Source: Sophora flavescens
Lineage: Eukaryota > Streptophyta > Magnoliopsida > Fabales > Fabaceae
Direction: 5' to 3'
DNA length: 64,000 bases
Assembly: GCA_030762895.1 (NCBI GenBank)
Contig: CM061064.1
Span: 135,701,847-135,765,846, forward strand
Within the stretch, counting starts at the first letter, position 1. Each line of letters begins with the position of its first letter. Shown in pieces: positions 36,231-48,050 of the stretch. A program made the translations under genes and the position numbers. Below the pieces are notes generated by a model. It saw only the letters and a program-made list of their open reading frames with translations. It had not been told where the DNA came from and did not search any database.

Positions 36231-37144
36231 CTTCCGCACTCCCTAGAGAGGTGTCCGGGCTTCCCACACTTAAAGCATATAATACCATTGATGACACAAT
36301 CACAAGTTGCGTGTTCTTTACCGCATTTCATACACATTTGTGGAGGCATCATAGATGGACCAGACTCTCCAGTGCCTTTTTCAGACAACTTTGACTTCCG
36401 TCGAAGCTGTGGTCACGTTGATTTCGCGAATGGCTGCTTCTGTAACTTCTTGTTGTGTTTGTACTTCAAAGGTCCAGAATTTCTCTTTCTATCTTGACAC
36501 ACATTCAAATCTTGAGAAGGTCGACACTTATCCCTCAAAGCTGGAAACTGTAGGAGTTTCCATGACAAGATTGTTTTCCTTTTTAAGAACTTTAGATCCT
36601 CCTCTATCTTTTTATATTTCCATTCATCACTAGAATCCTCTAAATACAACTCCTTAAACTTAATCAATTCTTCAAACTCAATAGCATACGCACTAATCGT
36701 CGTGTCACCTTGTCCTTGCTGCAGGAGCTCAGTCTCCTTGGTATGACCTATTTCAGTGTGAACATATTTCTCCAGAAACTTAATCCAAAGCACATCCCAA
36801 GTAACCACTCTCTGTTCTGCCACTAACAACTGCTGAGTTTCTTCCCACCAAAATCCAGTATCTCTTTTCAACATAAACACTCCACATGCTACCTTCCAGT
36901 TCTCAGTGTATTCCATTTTTCCAAATATTTTCTCCATCTCCTTAATCCAGAGTTCTGCTTCCTCCGGGCTAACCTCACCATCAAGGATTACTACGACAGA
37001 ACTCAGCTAGTCCTCGCCTCTCCGCAATTTCCTCATTTTGACATTCCACAATTTTGCTAGCTCATTCAGAACTTGTACAGTTGTCGTCATATCTGTAGAA
37101 TCCTTGCTTGCTGGACCAGATCCACTCATTCCAGGACTAACCAT
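36231..37144 (-). pseudogene. gag: T1 gag, Tekay type, broken
   Basis: Starts at ATG 37142-37144 (MVSPGMSGSG), about 300 bp downstream of the PBS. A stop near 37002 precedes the capsid part EEAELWIKEMEKIFGKMEYT, GFWWEE and WIKFLEKYVHTEIG (36600-36960). Two zinc knuckles close it at about 36255-36340: CMKCGKEHATCDC and CFKCGKPGHLSR. This pairing of knuckles is typical of chromovirus Gag and also occurs in T2. It would form the particle core; as it stands it is not translatable in full. Confidence 0.85.
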
Positions 37145-37440
37145 GATTTACTATGTAAACATGGTAATCAGAACTAGGGAGAAAACAAGACATCAAATTC
37201 TGTCCACTATTATATTTCTCTTTAGAAACAATAATGAAAAGAACAACAAACAATGTTGTATCCCTTCAGAACAACATCATGAAGCACATAAACACAACCA
37301 AGGATAGACTAAAGTCATTATCCTTCCAACCATTGGTTCTCCATTGAACCAAGAACACCAAACAACACAAAATAAAACCAGAGAAACACAACAAAAACAA
37401 CGATAGGCCTACACCACAAAGCCCAAAAAGACTCGGCCAA

Positions 37441-37451
37441 CTCTGATACCA
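37441..37451 (-). other. T1 primer-binding site (tRNA-Met)
   Basis: On minus TGGTATCAGAG, five bases from the LTR end at 37457. It is a perfect match to the initiator tRNA-Met type. Confidence 0.9.
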
Positions 37452-37456
37452 AATAA

Positions 37457-40400
37457 TGTAATACCCTTCTCGGGCACTACATTGTCTGTGAAATTTCTTC
37501 AATATCGTTTAACGTGGAAATTAATTTTCAAAAGATATGGGTTTATTTCTCATTCTTCCTTTTCGCGAATAAGAAATGAGATGATACTTAATACCTATTA
37601 ACATTTTCCAACCACTAACAGGCCTAGAACATATACATCCAAAAAATGAGAAAATATGTAGTAATGAATCATACATTCTCCGTGTGTACATAGTTCCTTC
37701 ATAAATTATTTCAAAAGATAAAGGTTATGAAAAGACATAATTCACGACAGGCGAAAATAACGCCATTAAAAATAACATGACCAAGAGAAACATAAATAAC
37801 CTTGGAGACGCAGCTCCATAAAACTAGTCCTAAACACAAGGACTCATCTTGCTGGCCTATACAAAACGACGACATGTGTCATCATTGTACAACAATAACA
37901 ATTGAGGACGATACATCCTCACACTGGGGTTGAGCTCTCACATCTTCCATATACCGATTCCAGAAGATGCGTCCTCATGACCGGTCCGTCTCATATTCCA
38001 AAGCTGGCTATGATAATGCAGCATTAGTATCGTCTTCATTATAGAACATAAAATAAATAGAAGACCAAAAAACACAAAATGAGGTGAGATCCCCATTCAT
38101 CATACCCATAAAGCAGGCATGCAGTGGTGCAACCCACATACATGTTATAGCATACATATATTCATATTATCTTCCATTCTCATTCCACAGATCAAAACTC
38201 CAAGAATATACAATACCAAACTAAACGGTAAGCTTAACAAGCGTACCAGACACGGTTTGTCCACTGAGGGACGAGAATAGAGAGAAAACGGATTGAAACT
38301 ATATAGTCCCATACCTACACAGCCTAAAGGAATTCTTGATCCTAACTCTGGAGCTAATTGACATTTTGGAAAGGAAATGGTTAGTACAGGTTTCACATAC
38401 GCCCACCTCAGGCACATGTGTGGCTATCATGGCACACAAGGCTTAAATCATAATGTACGTACAATCATAATCACATGTGATCTCAAACTCTGTGTAAAAC
38501 ATCAGGCTCTTTATGAAACCTCTAAAATTGGGAAGCTAGGCTTCCTAGGCATAACGGCCTTACTAAACATAGTATCAACTCTGTATTTGGGAAAAATTAC
38601 CGGAATACATCCAATTGGTCTATCCACCGGATAACCTAGTTATTCCACCAGAATCCATTTGATCTCAATCTCTAACGGATGATATTCTCGTGTCCGAATC
38701 ACCAGCCCTTCGCTGAACCACAGTTCTCAAGCAGACTTTCCATGTTTGTGTAAAGATGTTTTAAGGCACTTGCTTACAAGTCCTAACACATTATGAAATT
38801 GGATCGACAGTCCAATCATTTATTTCTTTACCCATTTCTAATGGATCCTTTTGCTTGGCTTCCAAGAAATCAAACAATTCTGTGTCCATTAAGTCTTATG
38901 GATGTGTGGATATTGAATCATCCACACTTTATGACAAATGGTCTTTCTTCATCATAAGTCATAAATCATTAAGTTCATATTTTCACTAAGTCATTTGTGG
39001 CTTAAAGACTCAAATCCTTGTTGATAGAAACCAAAGTTTTTAGTGAAGACCAAACCATTTGAACATAAGTCAATCAATGGTACATAAGTATTAAATTTCT
39101 CGAAACAAGTTCGTGATGATACTTGAAATTATACTCTTTAAAGACAAAAGTCTCTTTGGCATAAAATCAAAACTCTTTGGCTGAAACTAAACCATTTTGA
39201 AGTAAGATTTGAACTTAGGTACATTAGTACCAAACTCCTCAAAATAGTTTCCCGAAAATACTTGAAATACTTAAAAGACGGTTCTGCCCCTTTTTACTGT
39301 ATTTAGGTCCTAAACTCCGTATTTTCAAAAGTCTAACTCTTTTTCTCGAATCCTTGACTTCACAAAGTTCCAATACACATGTTAAGGTATTAGAATATTG
39401 TTTTCAAGTTTTACGCTACGGTTTACACAAAAACCCTAAAACTCGACCGAACGTCGGTAAGTTCGAAAATCACGTAACTCCATTTTCAACGATTTTTAAA
39501 CCTAATGGTCCGAAACTCATTTTGGAGTCTTAGGAAATTAAATGGACTTCACAGTTTGGGGCGAAATTGGAACCTTGATTCATTTTACGTTTCCGATTTC
39601 CAGAAAATTCTGATTTTAAGTTCGCTAAACCATGATTTTTGTTCTCTTAAGACCTAAACTCAAATTAAAACTATTTTGGGGTTATTGAATCCTCCATAGT
39701 CAGATTTCAACACTATGAAAACAGTTTTGTAAAACATTATTTTCTTATTGGTTTTATTCCTTTTCAAGCCTTTAAATAAGATTAGAATTACATAGATTGA
39801 TGAAATTAAGGTTGTCATACCATTTCTTCCAGCCTTGGTTGAACCAAGCATCTACAAAGTGAAGGTTCTCACTTCACTAAACAAGCTCACAATCATATAT
39901 ACATATCCATGTATCAATACATAAGTTTAGGGCATATACTTTAACATTTTAAGCATACTTTCCTATTCATGATTCAAGAGAGCCAAACATGAATTTTCAA
40001 CAAATAAGCATGTTTGAATCAAGCATATACTTTACTAATTATAACCAGACAACAACCACAATCATGACATCCATTCCTCCAAGAGGATCACATAAACACA
40101 CGTATATGCAACCCTTTGACTTAGGGTTTCAAAACAAGTCAATAATAGAATAAACCATACACACACCCACAATATGGTAGATGAAGGTTATTCTCCCCCA
40201 TACCTCTTGTAGATCACTTAGAAAAGCAAGCAAATGATGGTAAACCAAGCAAGGAGCCTCACAGTTTTGTCAAAAAACCTAGTAAAGAAATAAAACAATA
40301 ATTAAAAGGATTGTACATACGAGTCTAGGCATACACAAGGAAGAGAAATTCTAGGTTACATCACTCACTTGGAGTAGGAATATGGATGATCAAGTGTTGG

Positions 40401-40680
40401 ATATTCTTAGGCTTGAAATACCCTTTTTCAAGGAAGGCTCTAAAGGGATTTTTATGTGAGATAAGATAGTCTTACAATGTCTAAAGGAGTAAGGATCTAG
40501 CCTTGATTTTTCAAATAAGTGAATGGATGATGATTTTTGGAGGGTGGCCGAATTTTGTACATGAAGGAATGAAGAACACTTTGTGTTTTTGCAAGGAGAT
40601 GATGGTATGATCTTGGATCATGAGATCATACCTCTAGATAATGAAGAATGGAGGAGAAAATGATGACATGATCAAGAACT
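37457..40680 (-). repeat. T1 5' LTR, cut by C3
   Basis: Matches 29727-32940. It stops at GATCAAGAACT, where C3 begins with TGTTATGTC. The last five bases, gaact (40676-40680), would be the C3 target repeat, but its partner is outside the window. No gene is seen. Confidence 0.9.
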
Positions 40681-41255
40681 TGTTATGTCTCTAAATTGTC
40701 TGATGTCTAAACATTTGATAATGATTTAATTAACCTTCATATTGGTTGTTAACCTGTCTATCGAGTGTGCAGATCACAAAAGTCAGAATTCACTTTCTCA
40801 CATGTCTGCCCACATTGATGACCACCTGTCTGAAGAAGTAAAAGTCAACCTGTCTGCTGACTAGGATATTGATTTCTGCATTTGAAGTTCCAACTTGTCT
40901 TCTGATAAGTTCTCATACTCGTCTAAGGTTCTTCAATGGAGAACTCAAGTACAAAGAGCTTTTGAAAGTTGTCCCCTCATATAGAAGACTCTGAAGCTCT
41001 CTCTTTCTTCTTCTCAAGTTTATCAAGAAAGTCAGAAGTTCATTCTCACAAGCAACCTAGAAAATCAGAAATGAAATCCTGTTAAAGAATGTTTCCAACA
41101 TGCTTTATTCACTAGTAATCTTGGTTATTACACGAAAAGAGAAATGTGCTCTGTAAAGTACAAAAGCATTCTGCACAACTCTGATTTGGCTATTGCACGA
41201 TGCATAAAGTCACGATCCTCCGTGTTAGAGTAAAACCAACATTCCTAATGCATTA
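40681..41255 (+). repeat. C3 5' LTR, first part
   Basis: TGTTATGTCTC to the A2 insertion. 41251-41255 is the target repeat catta. Several CTGTCTG and CTTGTCT words give it a distinctive composition. No gene. Confidence 0.88.
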
Positions 41256-41953
41256 TGGTCGCGCTGTCGCGTACGCGCCAAAAAGGACGAGTGGGTTTAA
41301 AAGTGCAGTATAGTGCGACAACTCGGATGTCGTCTCTCAAGGACTCTGAGAATATTACTTTTCACAAAAAAGATCAGTTTTGGGGGGGGATTGGATTGGA
41401 GTGCAAAATAAGAAACAACAAAACAGAGCAATAAAAAACAAGGCAGTTGAAAAGGGATTATCAATAGTCAAAAACAGATTAATCTATTGCTCTTGATTTC
41501 CCACTATCATAGGTTCATACAATTTCCAGGCCCTAAGCAAATTCTTATCCCCTCCCGGTTGTAGCAACAATTTACAAACGAAACTATCGCTCTGAGATAC
41601 ATGTCCCTATTCCCGAATTAAACAAACGGGGTTAAGCCCTCATGAACTAAACGAACATGAACGCATACACGCCGAATTAAACAAACGCGATTGATTATAG
41701 GAACATGATATCACCGGAAATAAATCAATACAATGCATTATACTCCTGAATTAAACAAACAGAAATACAAGGCATGGCATTGAAGAGGGAAAAGCATACA
41801 AAACAGGAAAGTATAAGAACCTCAAGTATGTGGAAATCAATTACAATAGATCAATCCTAAGAATTTAGTTCTCCATTACAGACAGAAGGAAAACTCAAAA
41901 GTGTAATGTAAAGTGGTGAAAAACTGGATGCTTTATGTCTGCAGCATTTCTGC

Positions 41954-41961
41954 TTTTATAA
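41954..41961 (-). promoter_or_regulatory. A2 LTR TATA box
   Basis: Minus TTATAAAAGC, ten bases downstream of the palindrome array. The identical box in the other LTR lies at about 47442-47449. Confidence 0.65.
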
Positions 41962-41970
41962 GAGGCTGCG

Positions 41971-42335
41971 CATCACGGCCGTGATGGCTGTCACGGCCAG
42001 GCCGTGATCGTCTCTGCCAAGGGTGACCTTTCGCATTTTGGTACGTTACGGCCGTGATGTCTATCACGGGCAGGCCGTGATACATTCTGACTTTTGGTTT
42101 CTCTCTTGTCACGGCCGTGACCTTCATCACGGCCAGGCCGTGATCCTTTCTGACTTTTGGTTTCTCTCTTGTCACGGCCGTGACCTTCATCACGGCCAGG
42201 CCGTGATCCTTTCTGACTTTTTGCATTTCTTTATCACGCCCGTGATGTGTATCACGGCTGGGCCGTGATCGCTTCTGACTTTTCATGATCTTCTCATCAC
42301 GGCCGTGACCAGTGTCACGGCCTGGGCGTGATAGC
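41971..42335 (-). repeat. Array of CACGGCCGTGA palindromes, 63-bp period
   Basis: Six units. Each has a perfect or near-perfect TCACGGCCGTGA and, about 6 bp on, a second dyad TCACGGCC-A-GGCCGTGA, then a T-rich linker (CTGACTTTTGGTTTCTCTC). Units at 42109 and 42172 are identical apart from their ends. It sits immediately upstream of the TATA box on minus. Its CpG density is far above the surroundings. Confidence 0.93.
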
Positions 42336-42542
42336 CTCTGCTTCAGATACACTTCCTTACTTGCTCTTCTTATTATCCTGAAACACCAAAATAAACATAA
42401 GCTTTATTTAATTCAAAACTAACTAAATTAACCTAAAACTACGCAAACGACTCAAAACCTTGCTTGAGGACAATCTAATCTAATTTGGGTGAAAGTAGGA
42501 TATAATTTGCACAAAACCCTGGTCATACTAGCCATAAAACTA

Positions 42543-42561
42543 GATGAGCCAGAGGCTTATC
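42543..42561 (-). repeat. Hairpin at the U3 end of the A2 3' LTR
   Basis: GATGAGCC-AGA-GGCTTATC, 7 of 8 pairs, one base inside the LTR terminus. Repeated in the 5' LTR at 48031-48049. S5 has the same hairpin with perfect arms. Confidence 0.75.
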
Positions 42562-42562
42562 A

Positions 42563-44071
42563 AAATACCCCAAACTTAAACTTTGCTTGTCCCCAAGCAA
42601 ACTAAGACTCAAAAATCAAAAGGACTCAAGACCTGGCAAGCTTAAAAGATTCAATCAACATTGCACACATTCAAGCAATACATCAAAAACAGTTTTTTTT
42701 TCTTCATTGTTTCCCCCTTTTCAAACAGAGCAATCCCCAAATTCATTTATTCTAAACATTTGAGAATTTCATAATGAAAACAATCAGAAGTCTAAGCAGG
42801 GAATCTAAGTCACACACAAGAGGGAGATCACCAAATCCAAACAACTGCCTTCCTCACAAGGGCATTATTTGTTCACTCGGTCCTCTCAGTTTATGTCAGG
42901 CTAACAACTTGCACTCAGTTTCACTTTTCAAGTACACTTCCCAAAAATTTGATTTTCACCTCAAAATGGCTCCCACAGAAAACATGCAAGCAACATCAGA
43001 AGGTCTTTATTGGGTTGTAATGGGGCCTGGCTAAGGGTAGGATATACAAAAGGAACTAAGTTGAAGACCCTAGAAACTAAGAGAGCATGAACTATATTTA
43101 CACCTTGAATTTCACTCAAGTTCCTTTCTTTATTATTTTTTTTTTTACACTTCTGGGTGACTACAACCTTTTTATGTCTTTTTGGCATTTTTTGCACTTT
43201 TATTTTTTTCTGTTTTTCTTTTCTTTTCTTTTCTCTCTTTTTTATTTTTATTTTTTTTTTCACAATTTTTTTTTCTTTTTTTTTTTTACATAAATTTTTT
43301 TCTCAATCCCAAACAACATGTTACACCTTGCAGCCACCCCAAACTTAGTTTCTTGCACCCATTCTAAGATTCCATGCTCTCCTAATCCTAAGATCGGGTT
43401 AACATGGTTTTCCAGATTTTTTGGGCTTATAACATTAGGTTATCAAGAATTAACAGGCTAATAGGCTCAATGGGGCTAACTAGGGAACATGCAATAGGAA
43501 TTAGTTTATTCAGGCCAAGTAGCTATTTACAAAGAAACTGCCTAAATCATTTGCTACACACATATAATCATGCAAACCAAAAAGAGATTCAATCAAATCC
43601 AGGGAAGTGCAACTTGAAAGTGATTTTCACACATTTTAAAACATGTTGGAGGCTCAAAACCTCACCTGGACATTCATGCAAATTGTTTGAAAGAGATACT
43701 ATCCCTAGTGTGTGCTCCCTATCACCCCAAACTTATCATTCATCATGCTATCATAACAAAATCCCAAAGTTCAGTTTTCAATTTCACATGGGAATCACTT
43801 TTCAAAAACAAAAATTTTTCAGCCTAGGGGGAAATCATTACATATCAATCATGCAAGCAATCTGTGCAACATCAATCAAAATCTAGCAAACTTGCCAACT
43901 AAGAACTTAACACACAAATGCTCCTGAGCTTCTCAAATTATTCAGGAGCTTTATTCAAAGAAAAGAAAAACTACAACTAGTTCCCTCCCCCACACTTAAA
44001 ACATGCATTGTCCCCAATGAATAACAGAATTATAAGATCATAGTGAGGGAAAGGAAAAGAGTACTCCCTGA
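42563..44071 (-). other. A2 3' noncoding region
   Basis: No gene. It contains four minus-strand purine words of the TAAGTTTGGGG kind (about 42570, 43336, 43723 and a variant at 43990), a pyrimidine-only stretch on plus (about 43130-43310) and the TTTATTGGGTTGTAATG block (43005-43050) shared with A1. The first purine word adjoins the LTR and is the likely plus-strand primer. Confidence 0.78.
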
Positions 44072-46640
44072 TCAAGTGCAGTGTAAGCGGGAGCTGTCAC
44101 CTGGATCCCATTCCTTGCAGTCTAAGTCCAAAGAGGTTGAGAGGGCCTCCGGTGCTGCTTCATCCTCTTCATGGTTCTCATCCACTGCACTGACAATTTT
44201 ATCACCTGCTAAACATGCAGCAATCTCAGCACAAACCACAAAATGGTTAGCGTTAGTACAATCAAGAAAAGAAAGAATATCATCACAGCCAGAATTAAGT
44301 GGAAAATTAGAAAACAAGTTCTCATGGTTATCCTCAATAGTCTCAGATACCAGCTCAATGTGGAATACAGAGTGCTCTTCCGCTGGATGTTTCATGGCAT
44401 CAAATATGTTAAACTTTGCAACTATATCCCCAAACTTCATAGACATGGTCCCATCACCCACATCAATGTTAGTCTTGGCTGTCTTCATGAATGGCCGGCC
44501 CAGGATGATTGGTGATTTACTGGAATGTGTCTACTTTGCCATGTCCAAGATGTAGAAATCAGCTGGGAAGATCGGATCATCAACTTGCACTAGTACATCT
44601 TCCACCATTCCCATGGGGCGGGCACAGTCCTGTTGGCCAACCGAATGGTGATACTGTGGTACTTCAAAGGACCAAGATCCAGTTTGTTAAAGATGGAGGT
44701 AGGCATGACATTGATAGATGCTCCCAAGTCCAGCATGCAGTTTTCAAACTTCTTGTCCCCAATAGTGCATGGGATAGTGAAGGTGCCTGGATCCTTGCAC
44801 TTTGGTGGCAGTGCCTGAGTGAAAGCAACAACTTCTTCTGGCTTAGACTGGATAAGCACTGAGACATTTCTTCCCAAGTCAACCCTCTCATTAGTCTTCA
44901 TCTTCCTCTTGTTGGTGCATAGGTCCTTGAGAAATTTTGCATATCTGGGCACTTGCTTGATCATATCCAACAGAGGGATATTAACACCCACCTTTCTTAA
45001 AACATCAAGAATCTCCTTCTCCTTATTTTCACCACCACTTTTCAAATTTTTCTGTAATCTGTGTGGGAACGGAATGGGTGGTCTATACACTCTCTCAGTT
45101 GCAACTTCAACCACGAGTTCGGGAGTAACTTCAACAGTAGGCTCAGGAGTAGCCTTCATAGTTTCTTCATTCTTTCCAGAAGTGGCCTCAACAACCTTTC
45201 CAGACCTCAGAGATATAGAACTCACATTGGGGTTGGAGGCATTAGGATTGATCACTGGCTGTGCTGGCAGCTGGGTTGTTCTTTGACCTTGCGGTGTGCT
45301 ATTCATGGATGTGGCCATCTGTCCAATCTGTGTCTCTAAATTTTTAATGCTGGCATTTGTTTGCTGCTGAAACTGTGCCTGTGAGGCCTGAATCTGTCCC
45401 ATTTGCTGCTGAAACTGTAGATTTTGTGCAGCCATTTGTGCAGCCATTTTATTGAGCATGTCATCTACTGAAGGTCCGGAGGGTGCTGAAGTGGTCACTG
45501 GAGGAGGATTCTGAGGTGCCATCGGCTGTTGGGATGAGTTCCCATACCGCAGATTAGGGTGATTACTCCAGCTGGGATGGTACCTATTTGTTGAAAGATC
45601 TGGAATGCTGTATCTGTTCTGGTTATTGCCCTGATTATACGGATGGACTGCAAAGGCTTGAGGTGATTCAGTAACTGACCCTCCTTGCAAAATGGGGCAT
45701 GCTTCATATGGGTGCTCAGGAGAACTACACATGCCACACAACACCGCAGGCTGAACCCTATCCATTACCAATTTCTCTACCAAAGAAGTGAGCCTATCAA
45801 TTCTATCATCACTGTCATGGCTGGAAGAGGAAGTGCGGACCTCATGTACACCTCTAGTCTCAACAGAATTTCTTCTTGTAGTGAATTGCTGGGAATTCAA
45901 CGACATGTTCTCAATAAGTTGCTTAGCAGCAGCTGGGGTCTTGTCAACCAATGCTCCCCCACTAGCAAAGATCCAAAATATTCCTATCCATAGGCTGCAA
46001 TCCTTCATAAAAATATTGGATGAGGAGCTGTTCGTAAATTTGGTCTTGGGGGCAACTGGATGTCAACTGCTTGAACCTCTCCCAATCCTCAGCTAGCGAC
46101 TCATTTCCTTGCCTTATTCCACAGATTTCTTTCCTAATTGCAGCGGCTCTGGAGGCAGGAAAATATTTCTCCAGGAAGAGCTTCTTCAAGTCATTCCATG
46201 TGGTAATGGAATTTGGTGCAAGGTATAAAAGCCAATCTTTTGCAGCTCCCTGGAGTGAGAATGGAAAAGCCTTCAACTTGATATGATCCTCAGTTACTCC
46301 TTCCGGCCTCAAAGTTGTGGAGCGGACAACTTGGAACTCCTTCAAGTGCTTGTGTGGATCTTCACCGCAAGACCATTAAATCTAGGCAACAAATGGATTA
46401 GCCCAGATTTTAACTCAAAAGGGGTGTCAGCACCAGGATAAGCAATGCACAAACCATTATAATTCACATCAGGGGCAGCAAGCTGCCTCAAAGTCCTTTG
46501 GTCTCCCATGTTTTCAAAAGCAGTTTTAAAATTGGTATCACTACTAGTGCTAGCCCGAAATTCCCTACGGAGTGTGTGCAATGTTCTTTCAATTTCCGGG
46601 TCAAAATCACACAGTTCATGGCGATGAGACCTAGTAGCCA
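44072..46640 (-). pseudogene. gag-pro: A2 gag-protease, several frameshifts
   Basis: Minus-strand Gag of Athila type. 46342-46640 gives FDPEIERTLHTLRREFRAS and the N-terminal part. One missing base near 46365 shifts to 45962-46345 (WLLYLAPNSITTWNDLKKLF, then SLAEDWERFKQL). Another shift near 45980 leads to 44590-46008 with LVDKTPAAAKQLIENMS, a knuckle-like CGMCSSPEHPYEACP, LETQIGQMATSMN and a proline-rich linker. The aspartic protease motif DLGASINVMP lies at about 44700-44730. A third shift near 44620 and a TAG near 44531 precede GRPFMKTAKTNIDVGDG and FNIFDAMKHP (44390-44490), the protease C-terminus. Nothing of RT follows. Confidence 0.92.
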
Positions 46641-46721
46641 GACCAATTCAAAACAGACAGAAAATAAAAGAAAGTAAAGAAAATAAAATAAAAACAAATT
46701 GAGAAAAATAACAACTCAGAG

Positions 46722-46739
46722 TCCCCGGCAACGGCGCCA
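46722..46739 (-). other. A2 primer-binding site (tRNA-Asp)
   Basis: On minus TGGCGCCGTTGCCGGGGA, five bases from the LTR end, a perfect Athila-type site. Confidence 0.94.
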
Positions 46740-46744
46740 ATTTT

Positions 46745-48050
46745 TGGTCGCGCTGTCGCGCACGCGCCAAAAAGGACGAGTGGGTTTAAAAGTGCAGTAT
46801 AGTGCGACAACTCGGATGTCGTCTCTCAAGGACTCTGAGAATATTACTTTTCACAAAAAAGATCAGTTTTGGGGGGGGGATTGGATTGGAGTGCAAAATA
46901 AGAAACAACAAAACAGAGCAATAAAAAACAAGGCAGTTGAAAAGGGATTATCAATAGTCAAAAACAGATTAATCTATTGCTCTTGATTTCCCACTATCAT
47001 AGGTTCATACAATTTCCAGGCCCTAAGCAAATTCTTATCCCCTCCCGGTTGTAGCAACAATTTACAAACGAAACTACTGCTACAGATACATGTCCCTATT
47101 CCCGAATTAAACAAACGGGGTTAAGCCCTCATGAACTAAACGAACATGAACGTACACACGCGAATTAAACAAACGCGATTGATTATAGGAACATGATATC
47201 ACCGGAAATAAATCAATACAATGCATTATACTCCTGAATTAAACAAACAGAAATACAAGGCATGGCATTGAAGAGGGAAAAGCATACAAAACAGGAAAGT
47301 ATAAGAACCTCAAGTATGTGGAAATCAATTACAATAGATCAATCCTAAGAATTTAGTTCTCCATTACAGACAGAAGGAAAACTCAAAAGTGTAATGTAAA
47401 GTGGTGAAAAACTGGATGCTTTATGTCTGCAGCATTTCTGCTTTTATAAGAGGCTGCGCATCACGGCCGTGATGGCTGTCACGGCCAGGCCGTGATCGTC
47501 TCTGCCAAGGGTGACCTTTCGCATTTTGGTACGTTACGGCCGTGATGTCTATCACGGGCAGGCCGTGATACATTCTGACTTTTGGTTTCTCTCTTGTCAC
47601 GGTCGTGACCTTCATCACGGCCAGGCCGTGATCCTTTCTGACTTTTGGTTTCTCTCTTGTCACGGCCGTGACCTTCATCACGGCCAGGCCGTGATCCTTT
47701 CTGACTTTTTGCATTTCTTTATCACGCCCGTGATGTGTATCACGGCTGGGCCGTGATCGCTTCTGACTTTTCATGATCTTCTCATCACGGCCGTGACCAG
47801 TGTCACGGCCTGGGCGTGATAGCCTCTGCTTCAGATACACTTCCTTACTTGCTCTTCTTATTATCCTGAAACACCAAAATAAACATAAGCTTTATTTAAT
47901 TCAAAACTAACTAAATTAACCTAAAACTACGCAAACGACTCAAAACCTTGCTTGAGGACAATCTAATCTAATTTGGGTGAAAGTAGGATATAATTTGCAC
48001 AAAACCCTGGTCATACTAGCCATAAAACTAGATGAGCCAGAGGCTTATCA
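46745..48050 (-). repeat. A2 5' LTR, 1306 bp
   Basis: Near-identical to 41256-42562. Visible differences include gtcgcgCac against gtcgcgTac, a changed patch at 47077-47087, a changed patch at 47150-47160, and one C-to-T in the palindrome array (cacggTcgtga). It contains the same array at about 47459-47820. Confidence 0.95.

Larger units (their letters stand above)
29727..40680 (-). mobile_element. T1: Tekay-like gypsy element, gag only, right end lost under C3
   Basis: Two LTRs of about 3.9 kb (left complete but split by S3; right cut at 40680 by C3) enclose only 1864 bp with a PBS and a broken gag. Gag is of the chromovirus Tekay/Del kind with two zinc knuckles. Pol is absent, so it is either a large-LTR non-autonomous derivative or an internal deletion. 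The TSD cannot be tested. Confidence 0.87.
41256..42562 (-). repeat. A2 3' LTR, 1307 bp
   Basis: On minus it starts TGATAAGCCTCTGGCTCATC and ends GCGACCA. U3 holds the CACGGCCGTGA array and a TATA box at 41954-41961. The 139-codon minus ORF across the array is a by-product of the repeats. Confidence 0.95.
41256..48050 (-). mobile_element. A2: Athila-like gag-protease element, young
   Basis: Complete: LTRs 41256-42562 (1307 bp) and 46745-48050 (1306 bp), TSD catta on both sides, tRNA-Asp PBS, and a purine tract next to the 3' LTR. The LTRs differ at only about ten positions by eye, so the insertion is recent. The interior codes only for Gag and an aspartic protease, with no RT, RNase H or integrase. 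Frameshifts in gag mean it did not support its own movement, so it was presumably mobilised in trans. Confidence 0.95.

Noticed and set aside
41933..42352. 139-codon minus ORF repeated at 47421-47840 (RPGRDTHHGRD-type repeats)
   Set aside because: It is produced by the 63-bp palindrome array in both A2 LTRs; a period divisible by three keeps any frame open.
42774..43034. Plus ORFs in A2 and A1 both ending near YWVVM (42774-43034; 20052-20333)
   Set aside because: They share only the short noncoding block; the rest of the peptides is unrelated.
43087..43367. Phe-rich ORFs (also 20393-20816)
   Set aside because: Low-complexity translation of pyrimidine tracts.
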